Shown here: positions 9,570 to 18,460 of the stretch, one piece after another
Numbering within the stretch: the stretch's first letter is position 1
How the letters are laid out: each line of letters starts with the position of its first letter
DNA from: Pararhizobium antarcticum
GTDB taxonomy: Bacteria > Pseudomonadota > Alphaproteobacteria > Rhizobiales > Rhizobiaceae
Direction: 5' to 3'
Length of the DNA: 50,621 nt
Assembly (NCBI RefSeq): GCF_001885585.1
Contig: NZ_LSRP01000092.1
Span: forward strand, 1-50,621
Program-made: the position numbers and the translations under genes
The notes under the pieces: generated by a model
Told to the model about the DNA's origin: nothing
Databases searched by the model: none
What the model saw: the letters and a program-made list of their open reading frames with translations, nothing else

Positions 9570-10678
9570 CGCGGATGCCTCAGACGGGGATTGGCGATAA
9601 TGGCGAGAAGGTCGGCCGCCATGTTGAGGAAGATATAGAAGGCGGCAAAGATCAGGCCGCAGGCCTGGACCACCGGCATGTCGCGCACCGTGACGGCATC
9701 GACCATGTACTGGCCCATGCCCGGATAGACGAAGACGACCTCGACGACGACGACGCCAACGACGAGATAGGCAAGGTTCAGCGCAATGACGTTGATAACA
9801 GGGGCGACCGCATTGGGGGCCGCATGGCGGGCAATGATGCGAAACGCGCTCAGGCCCTTGAGTTCCGCCGTCTCGACATAGGCCGAGGCCATGACATTGA
9901 GGATGGCGGCGCGTGTCATGCGCATCATGTGCGCGAGCACGACCAGAACGAGCGTGGCCACCGGCAAAGCGATGGCGGACAGGCGCTCGCCAAAACCCAT
10001 GCTGTCATAGACGGTCGACGGAAAGGTCGCGACGCCGAGCTGAACGGCGAAGAACAGGATCAGCAGGTAACCGACGAAGAATTCCGGAAGTGAGATCGCC
10101 GCTAGCGACACGACATTGATGATCTTGTCCGGCAGCCGGTTTCGATACTGCACGGCGAGCATGCCGAGCGCCACGGCGAGCGGAACCGAGATGATGGCAG
10201 CGAAGAAGGCGAGGAACAGCGAATTGCCGAGACGCTTGCCGATCTGTTCGCTGACCGAATTGCGACTGGCCCAGGAGGTGCCGAAATCGCCCTGGACGGC
10301 GCCACCGAGCCAGCTGACATAACGCTCGGTCATGGGGCGGTCGAGGCCAAGGTCCTTGCGGATGTTTTCAACTGCCTGCGGCGTTGCCGACTGGCCGAGA
10401 TAGGTGGTTGCGAAATCGCCGGGCAGAGCCTCGACGCCGCCGAAGATCATCAGCGAGACGGCAAAGAGCAGGCCGACGCTTAAACCCAGGCGCTGAAGGA
10501 TCAGCGCCGCCAGCGGACGGCGCAGGCTGAAACGACGCCAGACCGAACCGGTCACCGGCCCTGTTGCCATGGCGGGCGGTTCGGTTCCGGAAACGGCAAC
10601 GGACTGCGGAAGGCTTTCGCCCCCCGCAGTTGCTGCCGTTGCCTGCGCCGGACCGGTGTCAGGTCCCAGCGCCGCCAT
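9566..10678 (-). CDS. Peptide-type ABC transporter permease (DppB-like)
   Basis: Inner-membrane permease of 370 residues. Family blocks include 'PMTERYVSWLGGAVQGDFG' and the EAA-type loop 'YVETAELKGLSAFRIIARHA'. The start overlaps the stop of the binding-protein gene (TGATG), which supports translational coupling at this ATG. It would give an unusual Ala/Thr/Gly-rich cytoplasmic tail of about 36 residues before the first membrane segment. An internal ATG at codon 37 (near 10570) is the alternative start and would give the usual length of about 334 residues. The membrane domain is complete. Confidence 0.9.
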   Translation of the reverse strand: MAALGPDTGPAQATAATAGGESLPQSVAVSGTEPPAMATGPVTGSVWRRFSLRRPLAALILQRLGLSVGLLFAVSLMIFGGVEALPGDFATTYLGQSATPQAVENIRKDLGLDRPMTERYVSWLGGAVQGDFGTSWASRNSVSEQIGKRLGNSLFLAFFAAIISVPLAVALGMLAVQYRNRLPDKIINVVSLAAISLPEFFVGYLLILFFAVQLGVATFPSTVYDSMGFGERLSAIALPVATLVLVVLAHMMRMTRAAILNVMASAYVETAELKGLSAFRIIARHAAPNAVAPVINVIALNLAYLVVGVVVVEVVFVYPGMGQYMVDAVTVRDMPVVQACGLIFAAFYIFLNMAADLLAIIANPRLRHPR

Positions 10679-12267
10679 CAGGCGTCGAGCCAGACGCGGG
10701 TCGCCACATAGCCGTTCGACATGTCATTGCCGATATCGTGGACATAGCCCTTCACCGCCTTGGTCGAGGCGTTCACGAAGTCGTTGAACATCGGCAGGAT
10801 CAGGCCGCCTTCATCACGGACCGTCATTGCCATGGTGCGGTACATGTCCTTGCGCTTGGTCTCGTCCAGTTCGGAGCGGGCTTCGAGCAGGATCTTGTCG
10901 AAGTCGGGGCGGAGGAAGCGTGTGTCGTTCCAGTCGGCGCTCGACAGATAGGCCGTCGAATACATCTGGTCCTGCGTCGGGCGACCACCCCAGTAGGAGG
11001 TGGAGAAGGGCTGCACGTTCCAGACGTTCGACCAGTAGCCGTCGCCGGGTTCGCGCTTCACTTCAACCTCGATGCCGGCCTTCTTGGCGCTGTCCTGATA
11101 GAGCACGGCGGCATCGACGGCACCCGGGAAGGCGACATCGGAGGTGCGCAAGAGAACCGGACCGCTGTGGCCGGATTTCTTGTAGTGGAAGGCCGCCTTG
11201 TCCGGATCATAGGCGCGCTGTTCGATGCCTTCGGGGAAGAGCGCATAGGTCTCGTTGATCGGGAAGTCGTTGCCGACCTTGCCGTAGCCGCCGAGACTGG
11301 TCTTGACCATGTTCTCGCGATCCATCGCATATTTCAACGCCATGCGCAGGTCGACATTGTCGAACGGCGCGGTGTTGCAATGCATGATGAAGACGTAGTG
11401 GCCGCGTCCGGAGGTCGAGAGGATCTCGACATTGGGCGCGCGCTTCAAAAGGTTGACGGTCTTCGGATCGACCCGGTTGATGTAGTGCACCTGACCGGAG
11501 GAGAGGGCTGCGATGCGCGCTGTCGCATCGTTCATGTTGATGATCTCGATCGAATCAACGAAACCGCGATCGGTCCGCCAGTCGTCGGCGTTCTTTTCGA
11601 GCGTGGTGCGTACGCCCGGCTCGAAGCTCGAAAGCTTGTAGGGGCCGGTGCCGATGCCGGCGCCCGGATTGTCATAGCCGCCGCCCGGCTGGATAACGAG
11701 ATGGTAGTCGGTGAGCAGCAGCGGCAGGTCGGCATTGCCTTCCGTCAGGACGAGAACGAGATCGTCGCCGTCAGCCTTGATTTCCTTGATCGATTTCATG
11801 ACGCCAAGCGCTCCGGATTCCGACTTCTCGTCGGTGTGGCGCTGCAGCGTCTTGACGACGTCGTCGATCGTCAGGTCCTTGCCATCATGGAACTTGACGC
11901 CCTTGCGGATCTTGAAGGTCCATGTGGCAGCATCAGCGGATGGTGCCCAGGATTCGGCAAGCGCCGGAACCGGCTGTCCGGTCAAGGGCTCGGATTCGAC
12001 CAGCATGTCGCCCCAGCAGCGGCCGATGCAGAACATCACCTGCGACAGGAATTTTGCCGGATCGTTCGAATCGGTGGCGGAGCCGCCTTCAAGGCCGAGC
12101 TTCAGGTTGCCACCGCGCTTGGGCTCCTGCGCCTGCGCGCTGGTCGCAAACAGCGTGCCTGCGGTCGAAAGAGCAACCCCGGCAGCCAATGCGCGCCCCA
12201 TGAATTCGCGGCGGTTCATCTTGCCGAGCATAACCTGCCTGGCGAGGTAGTTCGTGTATTCGGTCAT
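10678..12267 (-). CDS. Peptide-type ABC transporter substrate-binding protein (family 5, DppA-like)
   Basis: Solute-binding protein of 529 residues that begins the ABC operon. The N-terminus has a twin-arginine-like signal, NRREFMGRALAAG, with a hydrophobic stretch ending at SAQAQ|EP, so it may be exported folded via Tat. 'AESWAPSADAATWTFKIRKGVKFHDGK' is the family-5 signature region (about 105-130); it is quoted here only in part: WTFKIRKGVKFHDGK. The ribosome site GAGGAACAGGGG stands just before the start. Ligand unknown; peptides, or given the neighbouring pathways a betaine, are possible (inference). Confidence 0.92.
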   Translation of the reverse strand: MTEYTNYLARQVMLGKMNRREFMGRALAAGVALSTAGTLFATSAQAQEPKRGGNLKLGLEGGSATDSNDPAKFLSQVMFCIGRCWGDMLVESEPLTGQPVPALAESWAPSADAATWTFKIRKGVKFHDGKDLTIDDVVKTLQRHTDEKSESGALGVMKSIKEIKADGDDLVLVLTEGNADLPLLLTDYHLVIQPGGGYDNPGAGIGTGPYKLSSFEPGVRTTLEKNADDWRTDRGFVDSIEIINMNDATARIAALSSGQVHYINRVDPKTVNLLKRAPNVEILSTSGRGHYVFIMHCNTAPFDNVDLRMALKYAMDRENMVKTSLGGYGKVGNDFPINETYALFPEGIEQRAYDPDKAAFHYKKSGHSGPVLLRTSDVAFPGAVDAAVLYQDSAKKAGIEVEVKREPGDGYWSNVWNVQPFSTSYWGGRPTQDQMYSTAYLSSADWNDTRFLRPDFDKILLEARSELDETKRKDMYRTMAMTVRDEGGLILPMFNDFVNASTKAVKGYVHDIGNDMSNGYVATRVWLDA

Positions 12268-12581
12268 TCCCCTGTTCCTCTCGTTTTGACGGCGTGCGCC
12301 GTTCGTTGATTATTGTTCGGTCAATGCCGGCCGTCCCATGCAGAATGCCTGCTGGAGGTGGACATTCCAACCCCTTGTTGCCGCAAACCCTGCGCTGGAA
12401 ACGACCACGACCCTGGTATCGTCAGCACCTTCTGGCCTGTTGCTACACCTGAAAGCCGTGTCTTTTCCTCATGCTAGTGGCGAATGGTAAAGTTGTATTG
12501 ATGCAAAGATTCGACAAAATTCATAAATTCTACTTATGGAAGTCGAGGGATTCTCTCATGGATAGTCCCTTCGCTGTGAGT
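12268..12581. other. Gene-free gap between ABC operon promoter and the carnitine-type operon end
   Basis: The left part must hold the promoter of the minus-strand ABC operon, and the right part lies downstream of the CaiD-like gene. A notably AT-rich stretch spans about 12485-12545. I see no convincing ORF, clear -35/-10 pair or strong terminator here. Confidence 0.5.
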
Positions 12582-13364
12582 TCACTTTCCGGTCCACACG
12601 GGATCGCGTTTCTCTGCAAATGCCCTTGCGCCCTCCAGTTGGTCATCGCTGGAATAAAGAATATCGACGGTCTTGAACTGCCGTTTGGTGATCCTGTTCA
12701 TCGTCGTCTGGAAGTCTTCGCCTTCGGCCGCTCGGACCACTTCCTTGATGGCCGCATAGACGAGCGGCGGACCGCTTTCGAGCAGGCGGGCGAGCTCCCA
12801 GGCCCGCTCCATCAGCTGGGTCGCAGGCAGGATCTCGTTGACGAAGCCCCAGCGGTTGGCTTCTGTCGCATCGAGCCAGCGGCCGGTGAACAGCATGTCC
12901 ATGGCGATGTGGTAGGGGATGCGCTTCGGCAATTTGATCGAGGCGGCGTCGGCGACGGTGCCCGAGCGGATTTCCGGCAGTGCGAAGGTGGCATGCTCGG
13001 CCGCCAGGATCATGTCGGCCGAAAGCGCGATTTCGAGGCCCCCGCCACAGCAGATCCCGTTGATCGCGGCAATCACCGGCTTGTTGAGATCGCGCAATTC
13101 CTGCAGGCCGCCAAAGCCGCCAATACCGTAGTCGCCATCGACGGCATCGCCGCCGGCTGCGGCCTTGAGGTCCCATCCGGGACAGAAGAATTTCTCGCCG
13201 GCGCCGGTGATGATCGCGACGCGCAGGCTGTCGTCATCGCGGAAGCCTGCAAAGATCTCGCCCATGATCCTGGATGTCGCGAGATCGATGGCGTTGGCCT
13301 TCGGGCGATCGATGGTGACTTCGAGAATGCCGCCTTCGCGGCGGGTCTGGATAGGTCCGGTCAT
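12582..13364 (-). CDS. caiD: Enoyl-CoA hydratase/isomerase, crotonobetainyl-CoA hydratase (CaiD-like)
   Basis: Crotonase-fold enzyme of 260 residues predicted to hydrate crotonobetainyl-CoA to L-carnitinyl-CoA. It resembles E. coli CaiD through 'FFCPGWDLKAAAGGD', 'GFGGLQELRDLNKPVIAAING', the oxyanion region CCGGGLEIALSADMI, 'FALPEIRSG' with the catalytic-position Glu, and the C-terminus EGARAFAEKRDPVW. The last motif is nearly as I remember it in CaiD. It is the final gene of the operon and overlaps the CoA-ligase gene by four bases (ATGA). Specific carnitine function is inferred from both the CaiD-like signature and the operon. Confidence 0.85.
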   Translation of the reverse strand: MTGPIQTRREGGILEVTIDRPKANAIDLATSRIMGEIFAGFRDDDSLRVAIITGAGEKFFCPGWDLKAAAGGDAVDGDYGIGGFGGLQELRDLNKPVIAAINGICCGGGLEIALSADMILAAEHATFALPEIRSGTVADAASIKLPKRIPYHIAMDMLFTGRWLDATEANRWGFVNEILPATQLMERAWELARLLESGPPLVYAAIKEVVRAAEGEDFQTTMNRITKRQFKTVDILYSSDDQLEGARAFAEKRDPVWTGK

Positions 13365-15430
13365 AGGCTTTGGTTCCTTCGACGGATCAGGGCATCGACT
13401 GCGAGGGTCCCAGACCCTTCAGGCAAAACCATGATAGGATTGATATCGAGTTCTTCCAGCTTTGCGGCATCCGCAGCGACATAGGATGCCACGGCAGCGA
13501 CAGCGGCGACGAGCGCGTCCATGTCGCCTTTCTGGCCGCCGCGATAGCCATCGAGCAGTTTTTTGATTTTTAGCCCGGATATCGCTTCGCGGATGGCATT
13601 TTCGGATGCCGGCAGGGTCAAAATGGCCGAATCCTCCAGCAATTCCACGAGAATTCCGCCTGCGCCAATGGTCAGGACGGGGCCGGCGAGCGGATCGCGC
13701 AGCGCACCGACAATGATTTCGGCCACCGGTTTTCCAATCATTTTTTCAACGAGATAACCGGATGCAACGGCCGCCATGTCGCTGGCAGCAGCAAGAACCG
13801 CCTCCCGCGTGCCAAGGTTGAGCTTGACGGCGCCGGCTTCCGTCTTGTGGGCAACGCCCAGCCCCTTCACGACCACGGGAAAACCGAGCGCTTCGGCCGC
13901 ATCTGCCGCATCTTCGGCGGTCAACGCTGTCTTGCCCTGCGGAATGGACAGTCCGAATGTCGCAAGCGTCTGTTTCGCCTCATGCTCCGACAGCGTGACG
14001 ATCTCGCCGTCATCAGCCGGCGTTTTCAGCAGGGGTGCCGGTGCCGGTTTCGACCAGGCCTTGCCGATCGTTGCGGAGATTTCGGCCGCCGCCAGCGCCT
14101 CGTCGATGCCGCAGAAGGGCACGACCCCGTCCGCCATCAGTGCCAGAGCGGTGGATTCCGGCATGCTTTCGCCAAGGCTGGCAACGATGCCGGCGACGGC
14201 GCCGGTTGCGCGGGAGGCGGCGATCACGGCGTCGCAGGTCGTCACCCAGTCCGTGGCATCGCAGCGATCCTGGCGGGGAAAGTCGAGAATGATCAGGTTG
14301 AGCGCATAGTCGCCCTGCATCATCGCGGTAAACGCCGTCGTCTGCCTGTCGCGATTGCCCCAGACGAAGGTGTGATAGTCGAGCGGATTGGCGATCGTCA
14401 CCATCTCGCCAAGGCTGTCGCGCAGCGGCTGGCGCTGGTCGTCTCTCAAGGCACGGAAAACGGTTTTGCGCCTGACGCCGGCATCGGCCATCAGCGAGGC
14501 CTCGCCGCCCGAGCAACTCATGGAGGAGATGTCGAAGCTATTCAGCGGCGGATGCAGGTGCAGCAGCTTCAGCGTCTCGAGCAGTTCCGGAAGTGTGTCG
14601 ACCCGGCCGATGCCAAGGCGTTCGAGAAGCGCCGACGAGACTTTGTCATTGCCGGCAAGCGAGGCCGTGTGCGAGACGGTGGCAAGCTGGGCTGCCTCCG
14701 ATTTGCCGACCTTCAGGGTGACCACCGGCTTTTTCAGTTGGCGGGCGCGCATCGCCAGACGCTCCAGCGCCTCGATGCTGTCGAAGCCCTCGATATGCAG
14801 GCCGACCGCGGTGACGCGGGGGTCTTCGAGGGCTGCGATGGCGAGTTCGGAGAGGCCGGTCTGCGCCTGGTTGCCGGCGGTCATGATATAGGCAAGCGGC
14901 AGGCCGCGCATCTGCATCGAGACATTGCAGGCGATGTTGGACGACTGGGTGAGAACCGCGACGCCGCGTTCGACCCGCTGCATGCCGTGCTGGTCCGGCC
15001 AGAGCAGGGCACCATCCAGCATGTTGATGAAGCCGTAGCAGTTTGGACCGACGATTGCCATCTCGCCCGCCGCCGTCACCAGCGCTTCCTGGAGGTCGCT
15101 GCCATCGGCCAGTTCGCTGACGGCCTCGCGAAAACCCGAGGCGTAGCAGACAGCGCCACCGGCCTTGCGGGCGGAGAGATCGCGGATGATCTCGATGGTC
15201 AGCTGCCGGTTGACGCCGACAAAGGCTGCGTCCGGCGCGCCGGGCAGGTCGGCCACCGAACGGTAGCATTTGCGCCCGAGGATCTCATCGTTCTTCGGGT
15301 GGACAGGCCAGATTTCACCGGTGAAACCCATCTTGTCACATTGCTCGATGACCCGGCGCGCTTCCTTGCCGCCGAAGACGGCGATGGATTTTGGCCGGAT
15401 CAGGCGGGAAAGGTCGCGGGTCATGCTCAT
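13361..15430 (-). CDS. ADP-forming acyl-CoA ligase, likely gamma-butyrobetainyl-CoA synthetase
   Basis: A 689-residue NDP-forming acyl-CoA synthetase. Domain order: CoA-binding Rossmann domain (about 1-130, 'RPKSIAVFGGKEARRVIEQC'), succinyl-CoA-ligase-like flavodoxin domains (about 140-440, with VGPNCYGFIN and 'TQSSNIACNVSMQMRG'), and a C-terminal ATP-grasp domain (about 460-689, 'VVKGLGVAHKTEAGAVKLNL'). The start gives an ATGA overlap with the acyl-CoA dehydrogenase stop; a second ATG two codons on has better ribosome-site spacing. The frame is open 134 codons further upstream, but that part is antisense-like. In this operon it most likely activates gamma-butyrobetaine with CoA, in the role of CaiC in E. 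coli although the family differs. Confidence 0.85.
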   Translation of the reverse strand: MSMTRDLSRLIRPKSIAVFGGKEARRVIEQCDKMGFTGEIWPVHPKNDEILGRKCYRSVADLPGAPDAAFVGVNRQLTIEIIRDLSARKAGGAVCYASGFREAVSELADGSDLQEALVTAAGEMAIVGPNCYGFINMLDGALLWPDQHGMQRVERGVAVLTQSSNIACNVSMQMRGLPLAYIMTAGNQAQTGLSELAIAALEDPRVTAVGLHIEGFDSIEALERLAMRARQLKKPVVTLKVGKSEAAQLATVSHTASLAGNDKVSSALLERLGIGRVDTLPELLETLKLLHLHPPLNSFDISSMSCSGGEASLMADAGVRRKTVFRALRDDQRQPLRDSLGEMVTIANPLDYHTFVWGNRDRQTTAFTAMMQGDYALNLIILDFPRQDRCDATDWVTTCDAVIAASRATGAVAGIVASLGESMPESTALALMADGVVPFCGIDEALAAAEISATIGKAWSKPAPAPLLKTPADDGEIVTLSEHEAKQTLATFGLSIPQGKTALTAEDAADAAEALGFPVVVKGLGVAHKTEAGAVKLNLGTREAVLAAASDMAAVASGYLVEKMIGKPVAEIIVGALRDPLAGPVLTIGAGGILVELLEDSAILTLPASENAIREAISGLKIKKLLDGYRGGQKGDMDALVAAVAAVASYVAADAAKLEELDINPIMVLPEGSGTLAVDALIRRRNQSL

Positions 15431-16587
15431 GCCCCCAGCGGACGCAGCAGGTCGCGGCTGATGATATGGCGCTGGATTTCCGAGGTGCCGTCCCAGATCC
15501 GTTCGACGCGGGCGTCGCGCCAGAAACGGGCGAGCGGCAGGTCGTCCATCAGGCCCATGCCGCCATAGATCTGGATCGCCTCGTCGGTGACGCGGGCGAG
15601 CATTTCCGAGGCATAGAGCTTGGCCGAGGCGATCTCGCGATTGGCCGGAAGCTTCTGGTCGAGCCGCCAGGCGGCCGCCAGCGTCAGATAGTCGGCGGCA
15701 TCGATCTCGGTGATCATGTCGGCGAGCTTGAACGAGACGCCCTGGTTGGCGCCGATCGGCTTGCCGAACTGCTTGCGCTCGGCCGCATAGGGCAGGGCAT
15801 AGTCGAACACCCGGCGGGCGCGGCCGACGCAAGTGGCGGCAACGGTGATGCGGGTGGCGTAGAGCCAGTCATTGGCGATGTCGAAGCCCTTGTGGACCTC
15901 GCCGAGAATGGCCGAGGAGGGCAGCCGGCAATCGTCGAAGGACAGGATGCAGTTCTGGTAGCCGCGATGGGACACCGAGTCGTAACCGTTGCGGATCTCG
16001 AAACCCGGTGTGCCGCGATCGACGAGGAAGCAGGTGATCTTCTTCTTCGGGCCGCGCGGGGTTTCCTCTTCGCCGGTGGCGATGAAGACGATGACAAAAT
16101 CGGCGATGTTGGCATGGCTGATGAAATGTTTTGTGCCGTTGACGATCCAGTCATCGCCATCGGGCTTTGCGAAGCACTTCATGCCGCGCACGTCGGAGCC
16201 GGCATCCGGCTCGGTCATCGCCAGCGCATCGAATTTCTCGCCCTTGACCGCCGGGATAAGGTATTTTTCGCGCTGCTCGTCATTGCAGGCCATGAGGATG
16301 CCCGAGGGACGGCCGAAGAACACGGTGAGGCCCATCGAACCGCGCCCGAGTTCGCGCTCGACCAGCGTGAATGTCTGGTGATCGAGCCCTGCGCCGCCGA
16401 CCTCTTCCGGCATGTTGCAGGCGAAGAAACCGAGGTCCTTGCACTTCTGCGCAATTTCCTGGCCGAGTTCCTTCGGCACCACGCCGGTGCGCTCGACCTC
16501 GTTTTCATGCGGATAGATTTCGGTCTCGACAAAGCCGCGCACGGTCTCGACGATCATCTGCTGTTCTGCGGTCAGTGCGAAATCCAT
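15427..16587 (-). CDS. Acyl-CoA dehydrogenase, likely gamma-butyrobetainyl-CoA dehydrogenase
   Basis: FAD-dependent acyl-CoA dehydrogenase of 386 residues. It has 'ALAMTEPDAGSDVRGMKC' (FAD/substrate block), 'ERKQFGKPIGANQGVSFKLA', 'IQIYGGMGLMDDLPLARFWR' and RVERIWDGTSEIQR near the C-terminus. Predicted step: gamma-butyrobetainyl-CoA to crotonobetainyl-CoA, with electrons leaving via ETF. The start MDFALTA follows GAGGGAAC at good distance; the longer open frame runs back into a RIME repeat. The stop overlaps the ligase start. It is a mainstream acyl-CoA dehydrogenase and only moderately like E. coli CaiA, so substrate assignment rests on context. Confidence 0.87.
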   Translation of the reverse strand: MDFALTAEQQMIVETVRGFVETEIYPHENEVERTGVVPKELGQEIAQKCKDLGFFACNMPEEVGGAGLDHQTFTLVERELGRGSMGLTVFFGRPSGILMACNDEQREKYLIPAVKGEKFDALAMTEPDAGSDVRGMKCFAKPDGDDWIVNGTKHFISHANIADFVIVFIATGEEETPRGPKKKITCFLVDRGTPGFEIRNGYDSVSHRGYQNCILSFDDCRLPSSAILGEVHKGFDIANDWLYATRITVAATCVGRARRVFDYALPYAAERKQFGKPIGANQGVSFKLADMITEIDAADYLTLAAAWRLDQKLPANREIASAKLYASEMLARVTDEAIQIYGGMGLMDDLPLARFWRDARVERIWDGTSEIQRHIISRDLLRPLGA

Positions 16588-16628
16588 GATCTGTTCCCTC
16601 TTGTATTCTTGTTTCGCGGCATTCGCCT

Positions 16629-16755
16629 CTTCTCCCCAGCGGGGAGAAGGTGGCCCGGAGGGCCGGATGAGGGGGAGCCAAACCCTGAGAGTTTGTGCCA
16701 CCACCCCTCATCGCCTCGCTTTGCTCGGCACTTCTCCCCGACGGGGAGAAGAGGG
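16629..16755. repeat. RIME-type intergenic mosaic element, hairpins at outer ends
   Basis: Two inverted half-units lie in the gap between the dehydrogenase genes. Each outer end is a 9-bp stem, CTTCTCCCC/GGGGAGAAG, with a 3-base loop (16629-16649 and 16731-16751). Inside the left one follow GGCCC-GGA-GGGCC and GGATGAGGGG, and inside the right one CCCCTCATCG. This matches the RIME (Rhizobium-specific intergenic mosaic element) family of the Rhizobiaceae. It may act as an RNA hairpin in the operon transcript (inference). Confidence 0.85.
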
Positions 16756-16759
16756 ATTT

Positions 16760-18250
16760 CTACCGCTTCTGCCCGACACTCCGACCGACACCCTCTGGCT
16801 TGGCCAACTGCGCATGCGCCCCAGCAATCGCCTCGACCTTCGCAATCACTTCCGGCAGCGCCGGGACGGATTTGCTTGCCTTACTGTCCACATGCAGCAG
16901 CATCTGCTCGGCGGTTGCCACCGGTTCGCTGGTGGCGGCGTTGTAGATCGTCGAGAAGATGTGCAGGCGCTTCTCGTCATGGGAGAGGATCTGGCAGGTT
17001 GAGTACAGGGCGTCGCCGAGCTTGGCTTCACCGAGGTTCCGGATGTGGGTTTCCACGGTGTAATAGCTGTGGCCGTTGCGGACATAATCGAGATCGACGC
17101 CGATCAGGCGCAAAAGGCCGTCTGACGTGTCACCGAAGACCTGCAGATAGCGGTGCTCGGTCATGTGGCCGTTGTAATCGACCCAGGCAGCGTTGACCTT
17201 GGTATCAAGGATGCGGATCGGCTGCGCCTCGCCGAGATCGGTCTTCGGTTTTTCGGCCTTGGCCCAGAGGCTTTCCTCGAAATCGGCGAGCAGCTTGCCG
17301 GCTCCCCAGCCCTTGCCGCCGTCGCCGCTTTTCAGCGCATGCATGATGCCGACGAGGTTTTCGTCGCGGATGCGCTCCAGATCGCGGATGCCGCGCGCGC
17401 CGGACTGGGCGTCGGACTGGCCGGCGATCTTGTCGACCAGTTCGTCGTCGAGATCGACGACATTCATCAGCTTGGTCCAGGGCCAGGACAGGCAGGGGCC
17501 GAACTGCGCGAGAAAGTGGCGCATGCCGGCTTCGCCACCGGCAATACGGTAGGTCTCGAACATGCCCATCTGGGCCCAGCGCATGCCGAAGGAATAGCGG
17601 ATCACGTCGTCAAGGGTTTCGGTGTCGCAGATGTCGTCCTTGATCAGCCAGAGACCCTCGCGCCAGACGGCTTCGAGCAGGCGGTCGCCGACGAAGGCCT
17701 CGATCTCCTTGTTGATGATCACCCCTTTCATGCCGATCGGCGCCAGCTTGGCTTTCGCCTCCTGCAGGGTTTCCTTGGAGGTCCTTTCGCCACCGACGAG
17801 TTCGGCAAGCGGCAGCAGATAGACGGGGTTGTAGGGGTGGGCGACGAACATGCGCTCGGGATGCTTCATGTCGCGCTGCAGGTCGGTCGGCATGATGCCC
17901 GAGGTGGACGAACCGATCAGCGCTTTCGGGTCTGCGGCGGCATCGATCTGGGTGATGACGTTGCGCTTCAGATCGACGCGCTCGGGCACGCTTTCCTGAA
18001 TCCAGTCAGCGCCTTGCACGGCCTCTTCAACGCTCTTGACGAAGGTGAGCTTGCCCTTGGCAGGCAGTGGCGCCATGGTCAGCATGGCATAGGCGCGCTC
18101 GGCATTGGCCAGCACTTCGCCGACGATGCGGGTCGCTTCCGGATGCGGATCAAACATGGCGACATCGATGCCGGCGAGAAGAAAACGTGCCGCCCAGGCC
18201 CCGCCGATAACGCCGCCACCGATGCAGGCTGCTTTTTTGATTGTGGTCAT
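16760..18250 (-). CDS. cdhA: L-carnitine dehydrogenase fused to a hot-dog thioesterase (CdhA-CdhB fusion)
   Basis: Bifunctional protein of 496 residues. The N-terminal NAD-binding domain carries CIGGGVIGGAWAARFL (about 9-24). The 3-hydroxyacyl-CoA-dehydrogenase C-terminal domain follows, with 'VAHPYNPVYLLPLAELVGGE' and 'FGMRWAQMGMFETYRIAGGE'. From about residue 341 there is a 4HBT/hot-dog thioesterase domain with AAWVDYNGHMTEHRYL. L-carnitine dehydrogenase oxidises L-carnitine to 3-dehydrocarnitine. In Pseudomonas a separate thioesterase (CdhB) accompanies it, and in rhizobia the two are fused. The thioesterase can serve to free carnitine and/or glycine betaine from CoA. It lies second in the operon after the BKACE gene, separated by a RIME repeat. 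Confidence 0.92.
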   Translation of the reverse strand: MTTIKKAACIGGGVIGGAWAARFLLAGIDVAMFDPHPEATRIVGEVLANAERAYAMLTMAPLPAKGKLTFVKSVEEAVQGADWIQESVPERVDLKRNVITQIDAAADPKALIGSSTSGIMPTDLQRDMKHPERMFVAHPYNPVYLLPLAELVGGERTSKETLQEAKAKLAPIGMKGVIINKEIEAFVGDRLLEAVWREGLWLIKDDICDTETLDDVIRYSFGMRWAQMGMFETYRIAGGEAGMRHFLAQFGPCLSWPWTKLMNVVDLDDELVDKIAGQSDAQSGARGIRDLERIRDENLVGIMHALKSGDGGKGWGAGKLLADFEESLWAKAEKPKTDLGEAQPIRILDTKVNAAWVDYNGHMTEHRYLQVFGDTSDGLLRLIGVDLDYVRNGHSYYTVETHIRNLGEAKLGDALYSTCQILSHDEKRLHIFSTIYNAATSEPVATAEQMLLHVDSKASKSVPALPEVIAKVEAIAGAHAQLAKPEGVGRSVGQKR

Positions 18251-18280
18251 TCTCGTGTCCCTTGTTGTCGCGTCGTGCCG

Positions 18281-18434
18281 CCCCCCTTATCCGGCCCTTC
18301 GGGCCTTCTTTCTCCCGGTGGGGGAGAAGAGGGTGCGCGCGGCGTCTTTCCGGTTCAGTCTGGGCCTCGTCGTTTGCTGCACACTCCCTCTTCTCCCCAG
18401 CGGGGAAAAGGTGCCCGAAGGGCGGATGAGGGGG
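18281..18434. repeat. RIME-type intergenic mosaic element, hairpins at inner ends
   Basis: Two inverted half-units in the gap between the carnitine-dehydrogenase start and the BKACE stop. The left half is CCCCCCTTATCC-GGCCCTTCGGGCC followed by TTCTTTCTCCC/GGGGGAGAAG. The right half has CTTCTCCCC/GGGGAAAAG, then GCCCGAAGGGC and GGATGAGGGGG. Compared with the other copy in this operon the half-units face the opposite way: GATGAGGGG ends lie outside. Confidence 0.85.
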
Positions 18435-18460
18435 CGCGCCGCTCGCTCTGCCCGTTCGGT

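Noticed and set aside
12471-12581. Possible start of a plus-strand gene in the AT-rich gap
   Set aside because: The frame continues antisense into the CaiD-like gene and has no recognisable protein.
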